DNA from: Rivularia sp. PCC 7116 | GTDB lineage: Bacteria; Cyanobacteriota; Cyanobacteriia; Cyanobacteriales; Nostocaceae | Assembly: GCF_000316665.1 (NCBI RefSeq) | Contig: NC_019678.1 | Location: 3,472,001-3,536,000 of the forward strand | Direction: 5' to 3' | Length of the DNA stretch: 64,000 nt | In this document: one piece after another, positions 35,131 through 42,988 of the stretch | How positions within the stretch are numbered: position 1 is the first letter of the stretch | Layout of the letters: each line of letters begins with the position of its first letter | The notes under the pieces: generated by a model | Seen by the model: the letters and a program-made list of their open reading frames with translations, nothing else | What the model was told of the DNA's origin: nothing | Databases searched by the model: none | Translations under genes and position numbers: made by a program

Positions 35131-35242
35131 GAAAAGTTGTTGGTCTGAAAGTAAACTTTTGACTGTTAACTTTTGACATAAAATACTTAGGTAGGGTATA
35201 TTGCCCTACCTATATTATTAAGTGGAGTTGGGTGCTGTAATC

Positions 35243-36559
35243 GTGGCTTTTAAACTGGGAATCTTAGGATTGGGTACCGTCGGATGCGGTACGGTGCAGT
35301 TATTAACTGATAGCGATGGTCGTCATCCTTTATTAGAAGAAATTGAAATATATCGTGTTGGAGTGCGATCGCTAGATAAGCCTCGTGAAGTAAAATTGCC
35401 CAAAGGGGTTGTCACCACAGATTTAGAAGCGATTGTCACCGACCCAGAGATAGATATTGTTGTAGAAGTAATGGGTGGTTTAGAGCCAGCTAGAGAGTTG
35501 ATGCTCAAAGCTATTCGTAACGGTAAGCATGTAGTAACTGCGAATAAAGCCGCGATTTCCCGTTTTGGAGAAGAATTGTATACAGCCGCCAATCAAGCGG
35601 GAGTATATGTAATGCTTGAGGCATCTGTGGGTGGTGGAATTCCGGTAATTCAACCGCTAAAGCAATCTTTGAGCGTTAATAAAATTCAAGCCGTGACGGG
35701 GATTATTAACGGAACCACTAACTATATCTTGACGCGGATGCAGGATGAAGGCAGCAGTTTCGATGATGTATTAGCTGATGCTCAGAAATTAGGTTATGCC
35801 GAAGCCGATCCGACTGCTGACGTAGAAGGTTTAGACGCTGCCGATAAAATTTCTATCTTGGCTTCTATAGCCTTTGATGGAGGTGTAAATCGGGAAGATG
35901 TGTATTGTGAAGGGATTCGGCAGATTAGCAAAACCGATATTGAATACGCTCAAAAGCTAGGATTTGTAATTAAATTGTTGGCGATCGCTAAAAAAGTTAA
36001 TCAATCGTCCCTTTCTGTAAGAGTGCATCCAACTTTAGTACCTTCGGAACATCCCTTAGCGAGTATCCACGGCGTAAATAATGCCATTTTTGTTGAAGGT
36101 GAACCCATCGGAGAAGTAATGTTTTTTGGTCCGGGTGCGGGTGCGGGTGCTACAGCTTCCGCCGTGTCATCAGATATTTTAAATCTTGTATCTCAACTTA
36201 TAAGTTTACCTGAATCGAATAGCGAAAATTCAAAATATAAAATTTCAAATTTAGATCCGCTATTAGCTAGTTTTCATCAAGAGTATTCTCAATTAGCTCC
36301 TTCTGAAGAACTTGTTACAAGATTTTATGCGCGTTTCCTAACAAAAGACCAACCCGGAGTAATTGGTAAATTAGGTACTTGTTTTGGCAAACATGGAGTC
36401 AGCTTAGAATCAGTTGTGCAAACCGGTTTTCAAGAAAAATTAGCCGAAATAGTAGTAGTTACTCATGACGTTAGTGAAGGTAGTTTTCACCAAGCTTTGG
36501 AAGAAATTGGCACCTTAGAAGCAATTGACAGCATTCCTAGTTTGTTGCGAGTACTTTAA
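35243..36559 (+). CDS. hom: Homoserine dehydrogenase
   Basis: Reduces aspartate semialdehyde to homoserine for threonine and methionine synthesis. The N-terminal Rossmann motif GILGLGTVGCGTV is at about 5-17. Catalytic-domain blocks are TANKAAISRFG, GGGIPVIQPLK, GIINGTTNYILTRM, GYAEADPTADVEGLDAADKI and FFGPGAGAGATASAV. A C-terminal ACT domain (about 350-430, TKDQPGVIGKLGTCFGKHGVSLESVVQ) provides amino-acid feedback. GTG at 35243 (MAFKLGILGLG) is preferred as the usual start; a GTG at 35222 would add seven residues. The gene follows petH by 112 bp but is functionally unrelated. Confidence 0.97.
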   Translation: MAFKLGILGLGTVGCGTVQLLTDSDGRHPLLEEIEIYRVGVRSLDKPREVKLPKGVVTTDLEAIVTDPEIDIVVEVMGGLEPARELMLKAIRNGKHVVTANKAAISRFGEELYTAANQAGVYVMLEASVGGGIPVIQPLKQSLSVNKIQAVTGIINGTTNYILTRMQDEGSSFDDVLADAQKLGYAEADPTADVEGLDAADKISILASIAFDGGVNREDVYCEGIRQISKTDIEYAQKLGFVIKLLAIAKKVNQSSLSVRVHPTLVPSEHPLASIHGVNNAIFVEGEPIGEVMFFGPGAGAGATASAVSSDILNLVSQLISLPESNSENSKYKISNLDPLLASFHQEYSQLAPSEELVTRFYARFLTKDQPGVIGKLGTCFGKHGVSLESVVQTGFQEKLAEIVVVTHDVSEGSFHQALEEIGTLEAIDSIPSLLRVL

Positions 36560-36737
36560 CAGCGAACAGTCAGCAGTGAGCAGTTATTCCCAATGCCCAA
36601 TTCCCAATTGCCAATGCCTAATGCCCAATTCTCAATGTCGAATTAACAAAAAATATTGAAAAAAGTACAGTAAGGGGATAGTCTATGGCTTAATTCTGTT
36701 AGATGCTAATTCTAATACCAACAAGATAATTAACACC

Positions 36738-37943
36738 ATGACTAATCAACCACCTCCCAATCCTGGCTCGTCTTCAGACGATGATTTAGGGTTTGATGAT
36801 TTGATAGGCATACTGGTTGCTTTTTTAACTATCGGTACTGTTCTTTTCTGGTCGCTTTCTCGAAGAGAAACAAACTGGGGTTTTGGCAATTTGTTGTCAA
36901 AAGCTCCCGCGAGTGACAAGGTAATAGCAAGGTCAGATAAAAAAGATAATAAGTTAAATGATTTGACAGCTTTGTTGGCTCCTTCTCCAGAACCAAATAA
37001 CAACATTAAGCCCAATCAACCAATCGTTGAAGCTGAACCAAGCCAAAGAAATGCAAATCCAGTTTTATTAGAAAGAGAAACTTTTGACGCGATGATACCG
37101 CCATTCATAGTACCACCTGGGACAAGAGTACCACCAGACTATGACAAAGTAACTGGAAATAATACTAATAACGCGGGGGTAAATGTAACAGATGATAAGC
37201 TCAAGCCTGTGGATGTACCGGTAGTTGTTAATAAGCCGACTCCAACACAGACACCTACTCCAACACAGGCTGCTACTCCAACACAGACACCTACCCCAAC
37301 AGCAACCCCAGAAGCAAAAGCGACAAAACCACCTACAATTCCGCCACCAAAAGATTTTGCGGATGTACCTGCTGATTTTTGGGCAAAGCCTTTTGTAGAT
37401 AAGCTTTCATCGCGGAAACTGATTACAGGTTATGAAAACAATACCTATAGACCGCAGCAACCAGTAACCCGTGCTGAGTTCGCGGCGATGATTGACAGAG
37501 CATTTCAAACCGATCTTACTAATGCTAATAGAACTTTTGCGGATGTACCCAATGATTTTTGGGCACAAAAGCAAATTAAAAATGCTGTCGATAAAAAGTT
37601 TATGAAAGGTTATGACGCAAATACCTTTAGACCAGAACAGAGGATTCCGCGAGTGCAAGTTATAGCAGCATTAGTTAGCGGACTGGATAAAACTTTAAAA
37701 ACTCCTGCTTCACCAGATCAAGCTTTAGGTAATTACCAAGATGCCGACCAAATTCCTCAATGGGCAAGAGAACAAGTTGCAATTGCTACAGCGAATGGCT
37801 TAATTGTAAATTATCCAGACCAAAAATTGTTCCGACCCAATGAAGAAGCTACACGCGCGGAGGTAGCAGCCATGCTTCACCAAGCTTTAGTGAAAATCGA
37901 TAAAGTCGAACCGATAAAATCACAATACGTGATAAATCAGTAG
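36738..37943 (+). CDS. SLH-domain envelope protein
   Basis: 401 residues. An acidic/Pro-rich N-terminus precedes one hydrophobic helix (about 19-39, DDLIGILVAFLTIGTVLFWSL), so the protein is anchored in the inner membrane. A Pro/Thr-rich linker (PTPTQTPTPTQ type, about 165-205) leads to three S-layer-homology domains (about 210-395), each with the FADVPxDFWA ... F(R)P pattern and the RAE(F/V)A(A)M motif, the middle one degenerate (IPRVQVIAAL). SLH domains bind secondary polymers of peptidoglycan, so it may link membrane and wall. No porin barrel is present, unlike SLH-porins. The gene stands alone. Confidence 0.9.
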   Translation: MTNQPPPNPGSSSDDDLGFDDLIGILVAFLTIGTVLFWSLSRRETNWGFGNLLSKAPASDKVIARSDKKDNKLNDLTALLAPSPEPNNNIKPNQPIVEAEPSQRNANPVLLERETFDAMIPPFIVPPGTRVPPDYDKVTGNNTNNAGVNVTDDKLKPVDVPVVVNKPTPTQTPTPTQAATPTQTPTPTATPEAKATKPPTIPPPKDFADVPADFWAKPFVDKLSSRKLITGYENNTYRPQQPVTRAEFAAMIDRAFQTDLTNANRTFADVPNDFWAQKQIKNAVDKKFMKGYDANTFRPEQRIPRVQVIAALVSGLDKTLKTPASPDQALGNYQDADQIPQWAREQVAIATANGLIVNYPDQKLFRPNEEATRAEVAAMLHQALVKIDKVEPIKSQYVINQ

Positions 37944-38251
37944 TAGTTGACTACAAAGTATGAAAGTTGGGTTGTGGTGCTGTTTTGCTTGCTGGCAATT
38001 AGTGTTTAGTTAGAGCAATTCTGACTGCTTAGTTTTCGACCTAACGTCGGGAGATGTAGCAGTGCTACGTCTCTACAACTCTTAAGAATTAATCAAAAGA
38101 ACTACTAGCCCTAGAGCGAGACGCTTTCACTACAATTTTCTGATGATAATTAGACAAAATGCAGACCCCCAAAAGGTCTGCATTATGATTTTACGTATAT
38201 GGAAAATGCTTTGCATCGTATCAGCCGTATCCAACGGCTAATTACTGATTT
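37944..38251. other. Spacer with shared hairpin between convergent genes
   Basis: 308 bp containing the hairpin at 38158-38184 and no gene. Confidence 0.5.
38158..38184. terminator. Hairpin AATGCAGACC / GGTCTGCATT
   Basis: A perfect 10-bp stem with a 7-base loop between the convergent SLH (+) and CAAD (-) genes. On the minus strand the stem is followed by TTGTCTAATT and on the plus strand by ATGATTTT, so it may terminate either way, with weak T-tracts. Confidence 0.6.
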
Positions 38252-38692
38252 TTAAGCATCTTTGCCTACTACTTGTGATTTCAGGGTTGTGATTTCGCTG
38301 GTCAATTCATTGCGGGTGGAGGCTTTGAGTAAGTAGCGGTAGATAAACCAAGCAGAATAGCCAATACCAATTAATTCAAAAGTCGGTGCTACTAAAGGAA
38401 CATCATTTAATGCGTCCAAAATAGCCAGCACAACTCTAACTGCAATTAGGGCAGCTATACCTATACCAAAGACAATTAAAGGCTGCTTGTACTGATTAAA
38501 GAAGGTTCCAGCGTTATCGGAGAACTGTTTTAAAAAGCTAGAAAGTTGCTCTCCATATTTCAGCCATTGCTCTTGAGATTGCGTGGAAGGCTGAATTTTG
38601 GTTATAGTTCCAGTAGGGTTATTCATTTCTGGCACTTTTGTCTCTGATGTTTTAGTTTCCACGGTTTCTGGTTCTTGCATTGGGGCTTCCAT
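38252..38692 (-). CDS. CAAD-domain thylakoid membrane protein
   Basis: About 146 residues from the ATG at 38692 (MEAPMQEPE). An acidic Thr/Glu-rich N-terminus is followed by an amphipathic stretch (WLKYGEQLSSFLKQF) and two transmembrane helices (about 78-102, PLIVFGIGIAALIAVRVVLAI, and about 112-131, FELIGIGYSAWFIYRYLL). It ends in a short helix. This is the CAAD domain, first noted in cyanobacterial aminoacyl-tRNA synthetases and shared with the thylakoid-curvature protein CURT1. The expected site is the thylakoid. The open frame extends upstream to 38833, but that extension has no conserved character. Confidence 0.88.
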   Translation of the reverse strand: MEAPMQEPETVETKTSETKVPEMNNPTGTITKIQPSTQSQEQWLKYGEQLSSFLKQFSDNAGTFFNQYKQPLIVFGIGIAALIAVRVVLAILDALNDVPLVAPTFELIGIGYSAWFIYRYLLKASTRNELTSEITTLKSQVVGKDA

Positions 38693-39145
38693 GATTGTGG
38701 TACTTGTTTTTATTGTTCTGGGGACAGTTATAACTATTACGTTTTTTGGGTAGATATTACCGCTTTTATGAGCAAAGTTAGAAAAGCGGTACAAAACGAT
38801 TTTAGTTACCGGCGTTTTAGGATTATCCCTCAACCACTACTTCAACAACTTAAGAAGTTGAGATTTAGAAGACAGAGGTTATAAGTCAGAAGCGAGCAAG
38901 ATATACCATTTTAGGCAAATTGGGTTTCTGAATTTTAAAAACTAGAACCCCAAAAACGGTAATTTTATCTTGCGCTTACAAGTTGCTAATAATCATAGCC
39001 ATTTAAGTACAGATTATGCAAAAATCTGTTAAGTTTTTAGTTTTTATATGAATCGGACAGTTAGGATGCTCTAAAACGAGAAGGTTCTTTATCTTAACTC
39101 CCGAAATAAAGGGCTTGCCTGAGTCGTTTACCATTTATTTCCATC
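38693..39145. other. 453-bp spacer
   Basis: Presumed promoter region for the CAAD gene and the small membrane-protein gene. No further gene was found. Confidence 0.4.
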
Positions 39146-39409
39146 GTGAGCAAACAATCTTCACAGAAGCGACTATTAATTTGTACTTTTTTAGCATTAG
39201 CATCCGGTTTTTTTGGAGGTTATATCGGCGGGCAAATCAGTTTGCAAGCCCACAGCCAAAATTGCCAGAATCAACGCTGGGAATTATTTAAAGCAGGTTG
39301 TAAAGTTGCGATCGCGCCTGGTGCTATGTGGCAGGGCAGCACTACAGGTATTTGGACTGGAAGCGTCTTGGGTGCTTTTTTCGGTGGTTTAGTAACGCGG
39401 AAGGAGTAA
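39146..39409 (+). CDS. Small Gly-rich membrane protein (87 aa)
   Basis: GTG start. A basic N-terminus (MSKQSSQKR) precedes a hydrophobic helix (LLICTFLALASGFFGGYIGGQI) with GxxxG-type spacing. A polar central part with two Cys (QNCQNQRW, KAGCKVAI) follows, and then a second Gly-rich helix (GIWTGSVLGAFFGGLV) ending RKE. Two membrane spans and a possible disulfide in the loop are inferred. Not assigned to a named family. The heptamer-repeat array starts immediately after its stop. Confidence 0.62.
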   Translation: MSKQSSQKRLLICTFLALASGFFGGYIGGQISLQAHSQNCQNQRWELFKAGCKVAIAPGAMWQGSTTGIWTGSVLGAFFGGLVTRKE

Positions 39410-39410
39410 C

Positions 39411-39479
39411 AGTGAGTAGTGAGCAGTGAGCAGTGAGCAGTGAGCAGTGAGCAGTGAGCAGTGAGCAGTGAGCAGTGAA
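39411..39479. repeat. Heptanucleotide tandem repeat (GTGAGCA)n
   Basis: About nine to ten near-perfect copies of the 7-mer AGTGAGC, starting with one GTGAGTA variant. This is the short tandemly repeated repetitive (STRR) class known from heterocyst-forming cyanobacteria. It is followed by further 7-mers of 'ttaccaa' and 'ccaatgc' type to about 39545. Confidence 0.92.
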
Positions 39480-39546
39480 CGGTTAGGAGTTACCAATTAC
39501 CAATTACCAATTACCCATTCCCAATGCCCAATACCCAATGCCCAAT
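39480..39546. repeat. Further STRR heptamers (TTACCAA / CCAATGC type)
   Basis: 'accaattaccaattacc' and 'cccaatgcccaataccc' runs are degenerate tandem 7-mers. The same class recurs at 36586-36645 and, inverted, at 61270-61400. Confidence 0.75.
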
Positions 39547-39561
39547 TGTGCATTCAAGTTT

Positions 39562-39942
39562 TTAGTTCAAGCGGTGGGGTGTTTGTAAGTTATTCCAGTT
39601 TTTCCAAGAACTGCTGTTGGTATCAAAACATCGCCACGAACCGTTCTCGGACTCTTGATAACAAAATAAACTGCGTTCGCTGGCGTAAATATTATCGGTA
39701 AAGTAATATACTATATCGCGAAAAGGATAGGTTTTCCGGCTTAATCGTTTTGCTACAGCTTGGTTGGGACATTCAACTACAAACACTGGCTCAGAATCTA
39801 TATAGCCTAAAGAGAAGATGCACATTCGTAAGATAGCTCGCAGCCAGCTTTCTGAATTTTCAAAACATTTATCAACAATTGTATTGCTTAAAGCTCTTTC
39901 TAATTTACGATTTTGTTTATCGGGAATACGATGCTCTGACAT
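39562..39942 (-). CDS. Hypothetical protein (126 aa)
   Basis: A soluble-looking protein with a helical, basic N-terminus (RKLERALSNTIVDKCFENSESWLRAILRMC), a central FVVECPNQAVAKRLSRKTYPFRD and a tyrosine-rich IVYYFTDNIY, ending SLFCYQESENGSWRCFDTNSSSWKNW. The non-random mix of motifs and even codon use suggest a real gene, but I cannot name the family. The last residues run close to the repeat array, so the C-terminus may be variable between strains. Confidence 0.6.
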   Translation of the reverse strand: MSEHRIPDKQNRKLERALSNTIVDKCFENSESWLRAILRMCIFSLGYIDSEPVFVVECPNQAVAKRLSRKTYPFRDIVYYFTDNIYASERSLFCYQESENGSWRCFDTNSSSWKNWNNLQTPHRLN

Positions 39943-40214
39943 ACCGTCACCATATTGCAGAGGGCGTTGTTTTGAGATTAAACTATAAGCTCTTTGGGTG
40001 ACAAGCGCATACGCGAAATTACTGCATCTAAATGTTCAAATAGGGAATGTGAACGGTGAACAGTAACCAGTAACCGGGAAGCAGGGATCGGGGAATAGGT
40101 AACAGGAAAATAGGGAGTAGCAATAGTTATTAATTTTATAACAGCTAACTGTTGACTGTTAACTGGTAACTGTTAACTGGTAAAATTTATTTAAGTTAAT
40201 AAAAATAATTTGTG

Positions 40215-40520
40215 ATGACTGCTGACGCTAATCAAATGAATGCATCAACTAAGGGTGCTGATGCTGTTGACGAAGCTATTGCTAAAGGTATTGATTTAGA
40301 TGGCTCTGCCATTGAACCTGAAAAGCTGGATTTATATAACAAAGTAATGGCTTTGGAAGGTAATAGACAGCGTAGTGGTGTAAAGAATACTATGCGATCG
40401 CGCATTGTGAGAATTGGTGCGAAACATATTTCTCAAGAGGAACTTAATAAAATGCTCTCCGAAGCTGATTTCTTGCCTTTGAAGGAAAAGGAAATCGCTT
40501 TTTATTATGGTGGGAAGTAA
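40215..40520 (+). CDS. Conserved-looking small acidic/basic protein (101 aa)
   Basis: The ATG at 40215 is preferred over an in-frame GTG at 40212. An acidic N-terminal half (DAVDEAIAKGIDLDGSAIEPEKLDLYNKVMALE) is followed by a basic central patch (NRQRSGVKNTMRSRIVRIG) and a C-terminal KEKEIAFYYGGK. The pattern is that of a small conserved cyanobacterial protein of unknown role, and the basic patch could bind nucleic acid. It precedes the accessory cluster by about 380 bp and a hairpin terminator separates the two. Confidence 0.65.
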   Translation: MTADANQMNASTKGADAVDEAIAKGIDLDGSAIEPEKLDLYNKVMALEGNRQRSGVKNTMRSRIVRIGAKHISQEELNKMLSEADFLPLKEKEIAFYYGGK

Positions 40521-40896
40521 GGTAAAGCTGATTTCGGGCAATGTATAATTAATTATTTTAATTATTAGTAGCAAGGATGCTTCTGCCACAAAAGTTTCAG
40601 CATATTGCCTTTTTGGCTTTATAGTCGAGATCATATTTGACTATAAAATTCAAAACTATAGATTTTTCAGAATAGCAGCTTTAAATTATTTAACGAAATA
40701 ATTAATCAACCCGGTTTTTTTAAAAAACCGGGTTTTTCAATACTAAGTAACTTCGTAGGTTGCTGAAAAATACTTCATACATTGTCTTTTCCCGTTTCCC
40801 ATTCCCCATTCCCTGTTCCCTAATAAAAAAATATTTGTTTTTGCGTAAAAGTTGGACGTAGAGGAAGATACCAGAATAGAAGTTACCAAACCTATT
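40521..40896. other. Spacer with terminator upstream of the sigma-like gene
   Basis: 376 bp. It contains the AACCCGGTT hairpin at 40709-40737 and a run of 'ccattcc/cctgttcc' STRR-like heptamers at about 40785-40820. No gene. Confidence 0.5.
40709..40737. terminator. AACCCGGTTTTT hairpin
   Basis: AACCCGGTTTTTT / AAAAAACCGGGTTTTT, the same element as at 3941-3970, with A- and T-runs on both sides. It probably ends transcription from the 101-aa gene and insulates the accessory cluster. Confidence 0.7.
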
Positions 40897-41553
40897 ATGG
40901 ATAATGCTCTCAACCAACAGTTACAGCAATTAGTCGAGGAGATTAAGCAATATTCTGCTAACGACTGTAGCACCACGATCCGAGTTAGACGACGGATAGC
41001 TTTGAATAAGTTTGTTAATGCTGTTGTAAATTCTGGACGATTGTGCAAGCAAACTCAGTGGTCTGGATTGCCTAATTATGAAGATTATCATAATGAGGCA
41101 TTGCAGCTAACTTTGATGGAAATATGCAAAAAAATTGACGAATATAATCCACAATATCCTGTCATGGTATGGGTAAATAAAATTTTTCACTGGCGATTTA
41201 TTGATGTTGTTAATAAGGAACGTAGGAGAGGACTTACCAGGGTTCCGAGAGGGGAAACAATATCGCCAGTTTTGTCTTTAGATGATATCAATAAGGAAAT
41301 AAATACAGAAAATTCAATATCACAACAAGAAATTGTGAAGGAAATTATCTGCAAAGACCCAGAAAATTATCTGGTTAGTCAACATTTAAGAGGGCATTCG
41401 GAAGCGAATTTACAAGCCATTTTGATTTTACTATTAGAGGGAAAAAAGTGGAAAGAGATTTCTCAATATTTGGGTGTTCCTTTGACAACGGCTTCTAGTT
41501 TTTATCAACGTCGAATGCATAAAATTATTGACTATTTAAAGAAGTATATATAG
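40897..41553 (+). CDS. Sigma-70-like (ECF-type) protein of the CHAT cluster
   Basis: About 218 residues from the ATG at 40897. The centre (NEALQLTLMEICKKIDEYNPQ ... VMVWVNKIFHWRFIDVVNKERRRG) resembles sigma region 2. The C-terminus (ILLLEGKKWKEISQYLGVPLTTASSFYQRRMHKII) is a helix-turn-helix like region 4. Long spacing between the two and the divergent region 2 suggest a specialised family member. It is followed after 36 bp by a DUF1822 gene in the same direction, which together look like one transcript. A role as a dedicated transcription switch for the downstream genes is inferred. Confidence 0.75.
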   Translation: MDNALNQQLQQLVEEIKQYSANDCSTTIRVRRRIALNKFVNAVVNSGRLCKQTQWSGLPNYEDYHNEALQLTLMEICKKIDEYNPQYPVMVWVNKIFHWRFIDVVNKERRRGLTRVPRGETISPVLSLDDINKEINTENSISQQEIVKEIICKDPENYLVSQHLRGHSEANLQAILILLLEGKKWKEISQYLGVPLTTASSFYQRRMHKIIDYLKKYI

Positions 41554-41589
41554 AAGTAAATTAACCCGTGCCACCCAAATAGTTTTATC

Positions 41590-42522
41590 ATGAACAGTAC
41601 CACCCAAAAACTCAGCTTTACAGTGAACTTGTCTTTTGAAGCTCACTCAATAGCTCAAGAATTAGTATCGAAAATCTCGAATCAAAAAAAACGCCAACAG
41701 ATTTATTTAAATAGTTTAGCTGTTTTTGCAGTCAATCATTATTTACTGTGCATGGGGTTTGAGACTGATTACTTAGAAGGTGACAGTCGAAATCCTGTAG
41801 CCGTTCAATTAATGAATGTCGCCGATTTAATAGTGAAAGATATTGGAAAATTAGAATGTATTCCAATTTTAGCTGAAACGGAAGTTGTGGAAATTCCTCC
41901 GGAGGTTTGGGAAGATAGAGTTGGTTATATTTTTGTAGAGTTAAATGATTCTCTTAAGGAAGCCAATATATTAGGTTTTATTCCTAAAGCAAGGGATAAG
42001 GTTTTTTTAAGTAAATTAAATTCTTTGGAAGATTTTCTAGTTTATTTAACTGAATTGGAAGTCGTAGAATCTGTCCAAGCTGAAACAACATCTCATGTTA
42101 TTAGTTTTAGACAATGGTGGGATGGAGTTATTGATACTAGCTGGCAAAAAGTTGAACAATTATTAAATCCTCAACAGTTAGGTTTAGCTTATAGAAGTAA
42201 TATGAGCCTTATCACTAGAGGACAAAAAATTGATTTAGGAATGCATTTAGATCAAATTTCTGTGGCTTTGGTAATGAAAGTTATGTCGGAAAGCGACAGT
42301 GAAGAAGTTGATATTTTAACCCAAGTGTATCCTGTGGGAGAAATGGCTTTACCGGAAGGAATTAAATTAATTATCGGGGATGAAACTGGAGAAGGTTCGG
42401 AAGTTGTTTCGAGAGAAGATGATAACTGGATTCAATCGGAATTTAGTGCTGAATCTGGGGAAAGGTTTAGTATTACAGTTGCTTATGGTGATTCGGAGGT
42501 GAAGAAAGAATTTGAAGTATGA
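41590..42522 (+). CDS. DUF1822-family protein
   Basis: 310 residues, soluble, with the typical DUF1822 N-terminus (LSFTVNLSFEAHSIAQ, RQQIYLNSLAVFAVNHYLLCMGFETD, then CIPILAE and VWEDRVGYIFVEL) and a C-terminal beta-rich part (QKIDLGMHLDQISVALVMKV, VDILTQVYPVGE). DUF1822 genes in cyanobacteria often sit beside sigma-like and CHAT-domain genes, which is also the case here. The molecular function is unknown. Strong coupling to the sigma-like gene (36-bp gap) suggests it may control that factor or the CHAT protein. Confidence 0.85.
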   Translation: MNSTTQKLSFTVNLSFEAHSIAQELVSKISNQKKRQQIYLNSLAVFAVNHYLLCMGFETDYLEGDSRNPVAVQLMNVADLIVKDIGKLECIPILAETEVVEIPPEVWEDRVGYIFVELNDSLKEANILGFIPKARDKVFLSKLNSLEDFLVYLTELEVVESVQAETTSHVISFRQWWDGVIDTSWQKVEQLLNPQQLGLAYRSNMSLITRGQKIDLGMHLDQISVALVMKVMSESDSEEVDILTQVYPVGEMALPEGIKLIIGDETGEGSEVVSREDDNWIQSEFSAESGERFSITVAYGDSEVKKEFEV

Positions 42523-42988
42523 AATGGATTTTAGATTTTAACTACGGATGCGTTTATGCAGGGATTTTGGATTATAGAATGCATCTTTAATAAATTGTTA
42601 ATCTAAAATCCCTTTTTTAATATCAGCTTTTTCAAATTTAGCTATAGCCGTAATTATTACGTTGATTAAATAGTTAGAATGCTGGGTTACTCTGAGAATA
42701 CGCCGAAAAATAAATTATTCGTAATATATCGTTATTAGCATAATCTCATGGTGCGTTACGGCAATTTAAAGATTGTAATCTCGATTAAAATTACTCAAGC
42801 CGTAACACACCCTACATGGGTTTCTCCGCAGCTTTTTGTATAATAATTTATTTTTTTCTGTTACCAGATTCTTGATATAAGTACGCTACAACCAGATAAA
42901 TGTTCGATTTTTACGTTATTTTTGCGTAAAATTATGCACAAACTACCGATAACTTAATATAGCTTCCGGTATCGTTGCGGTAACAAAT
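42523..42988. other. 466-bp spacer upstream of the CHAT gene
   Basis: Contains the palindromic element at 42750-42815. No gene. Confidence 0.5.
42750..42815. repeat. Palindromic element GGTGCGTTACGGC ... GCCGTAACACACCC
   Basis: Imperfect inverted repeat about 66 bp long ending CACACCCTAC. A second copy lies at 53771-53837. Both share ends with the inner element at 27600-27666 and 53659-53727. Confidence 0.6.

Noticed and set aside
39411-39479. Possible CRISPR array
   Set aside because: The period is 7 bases with no unique spacers; it is a simple STRR tandem repeat.
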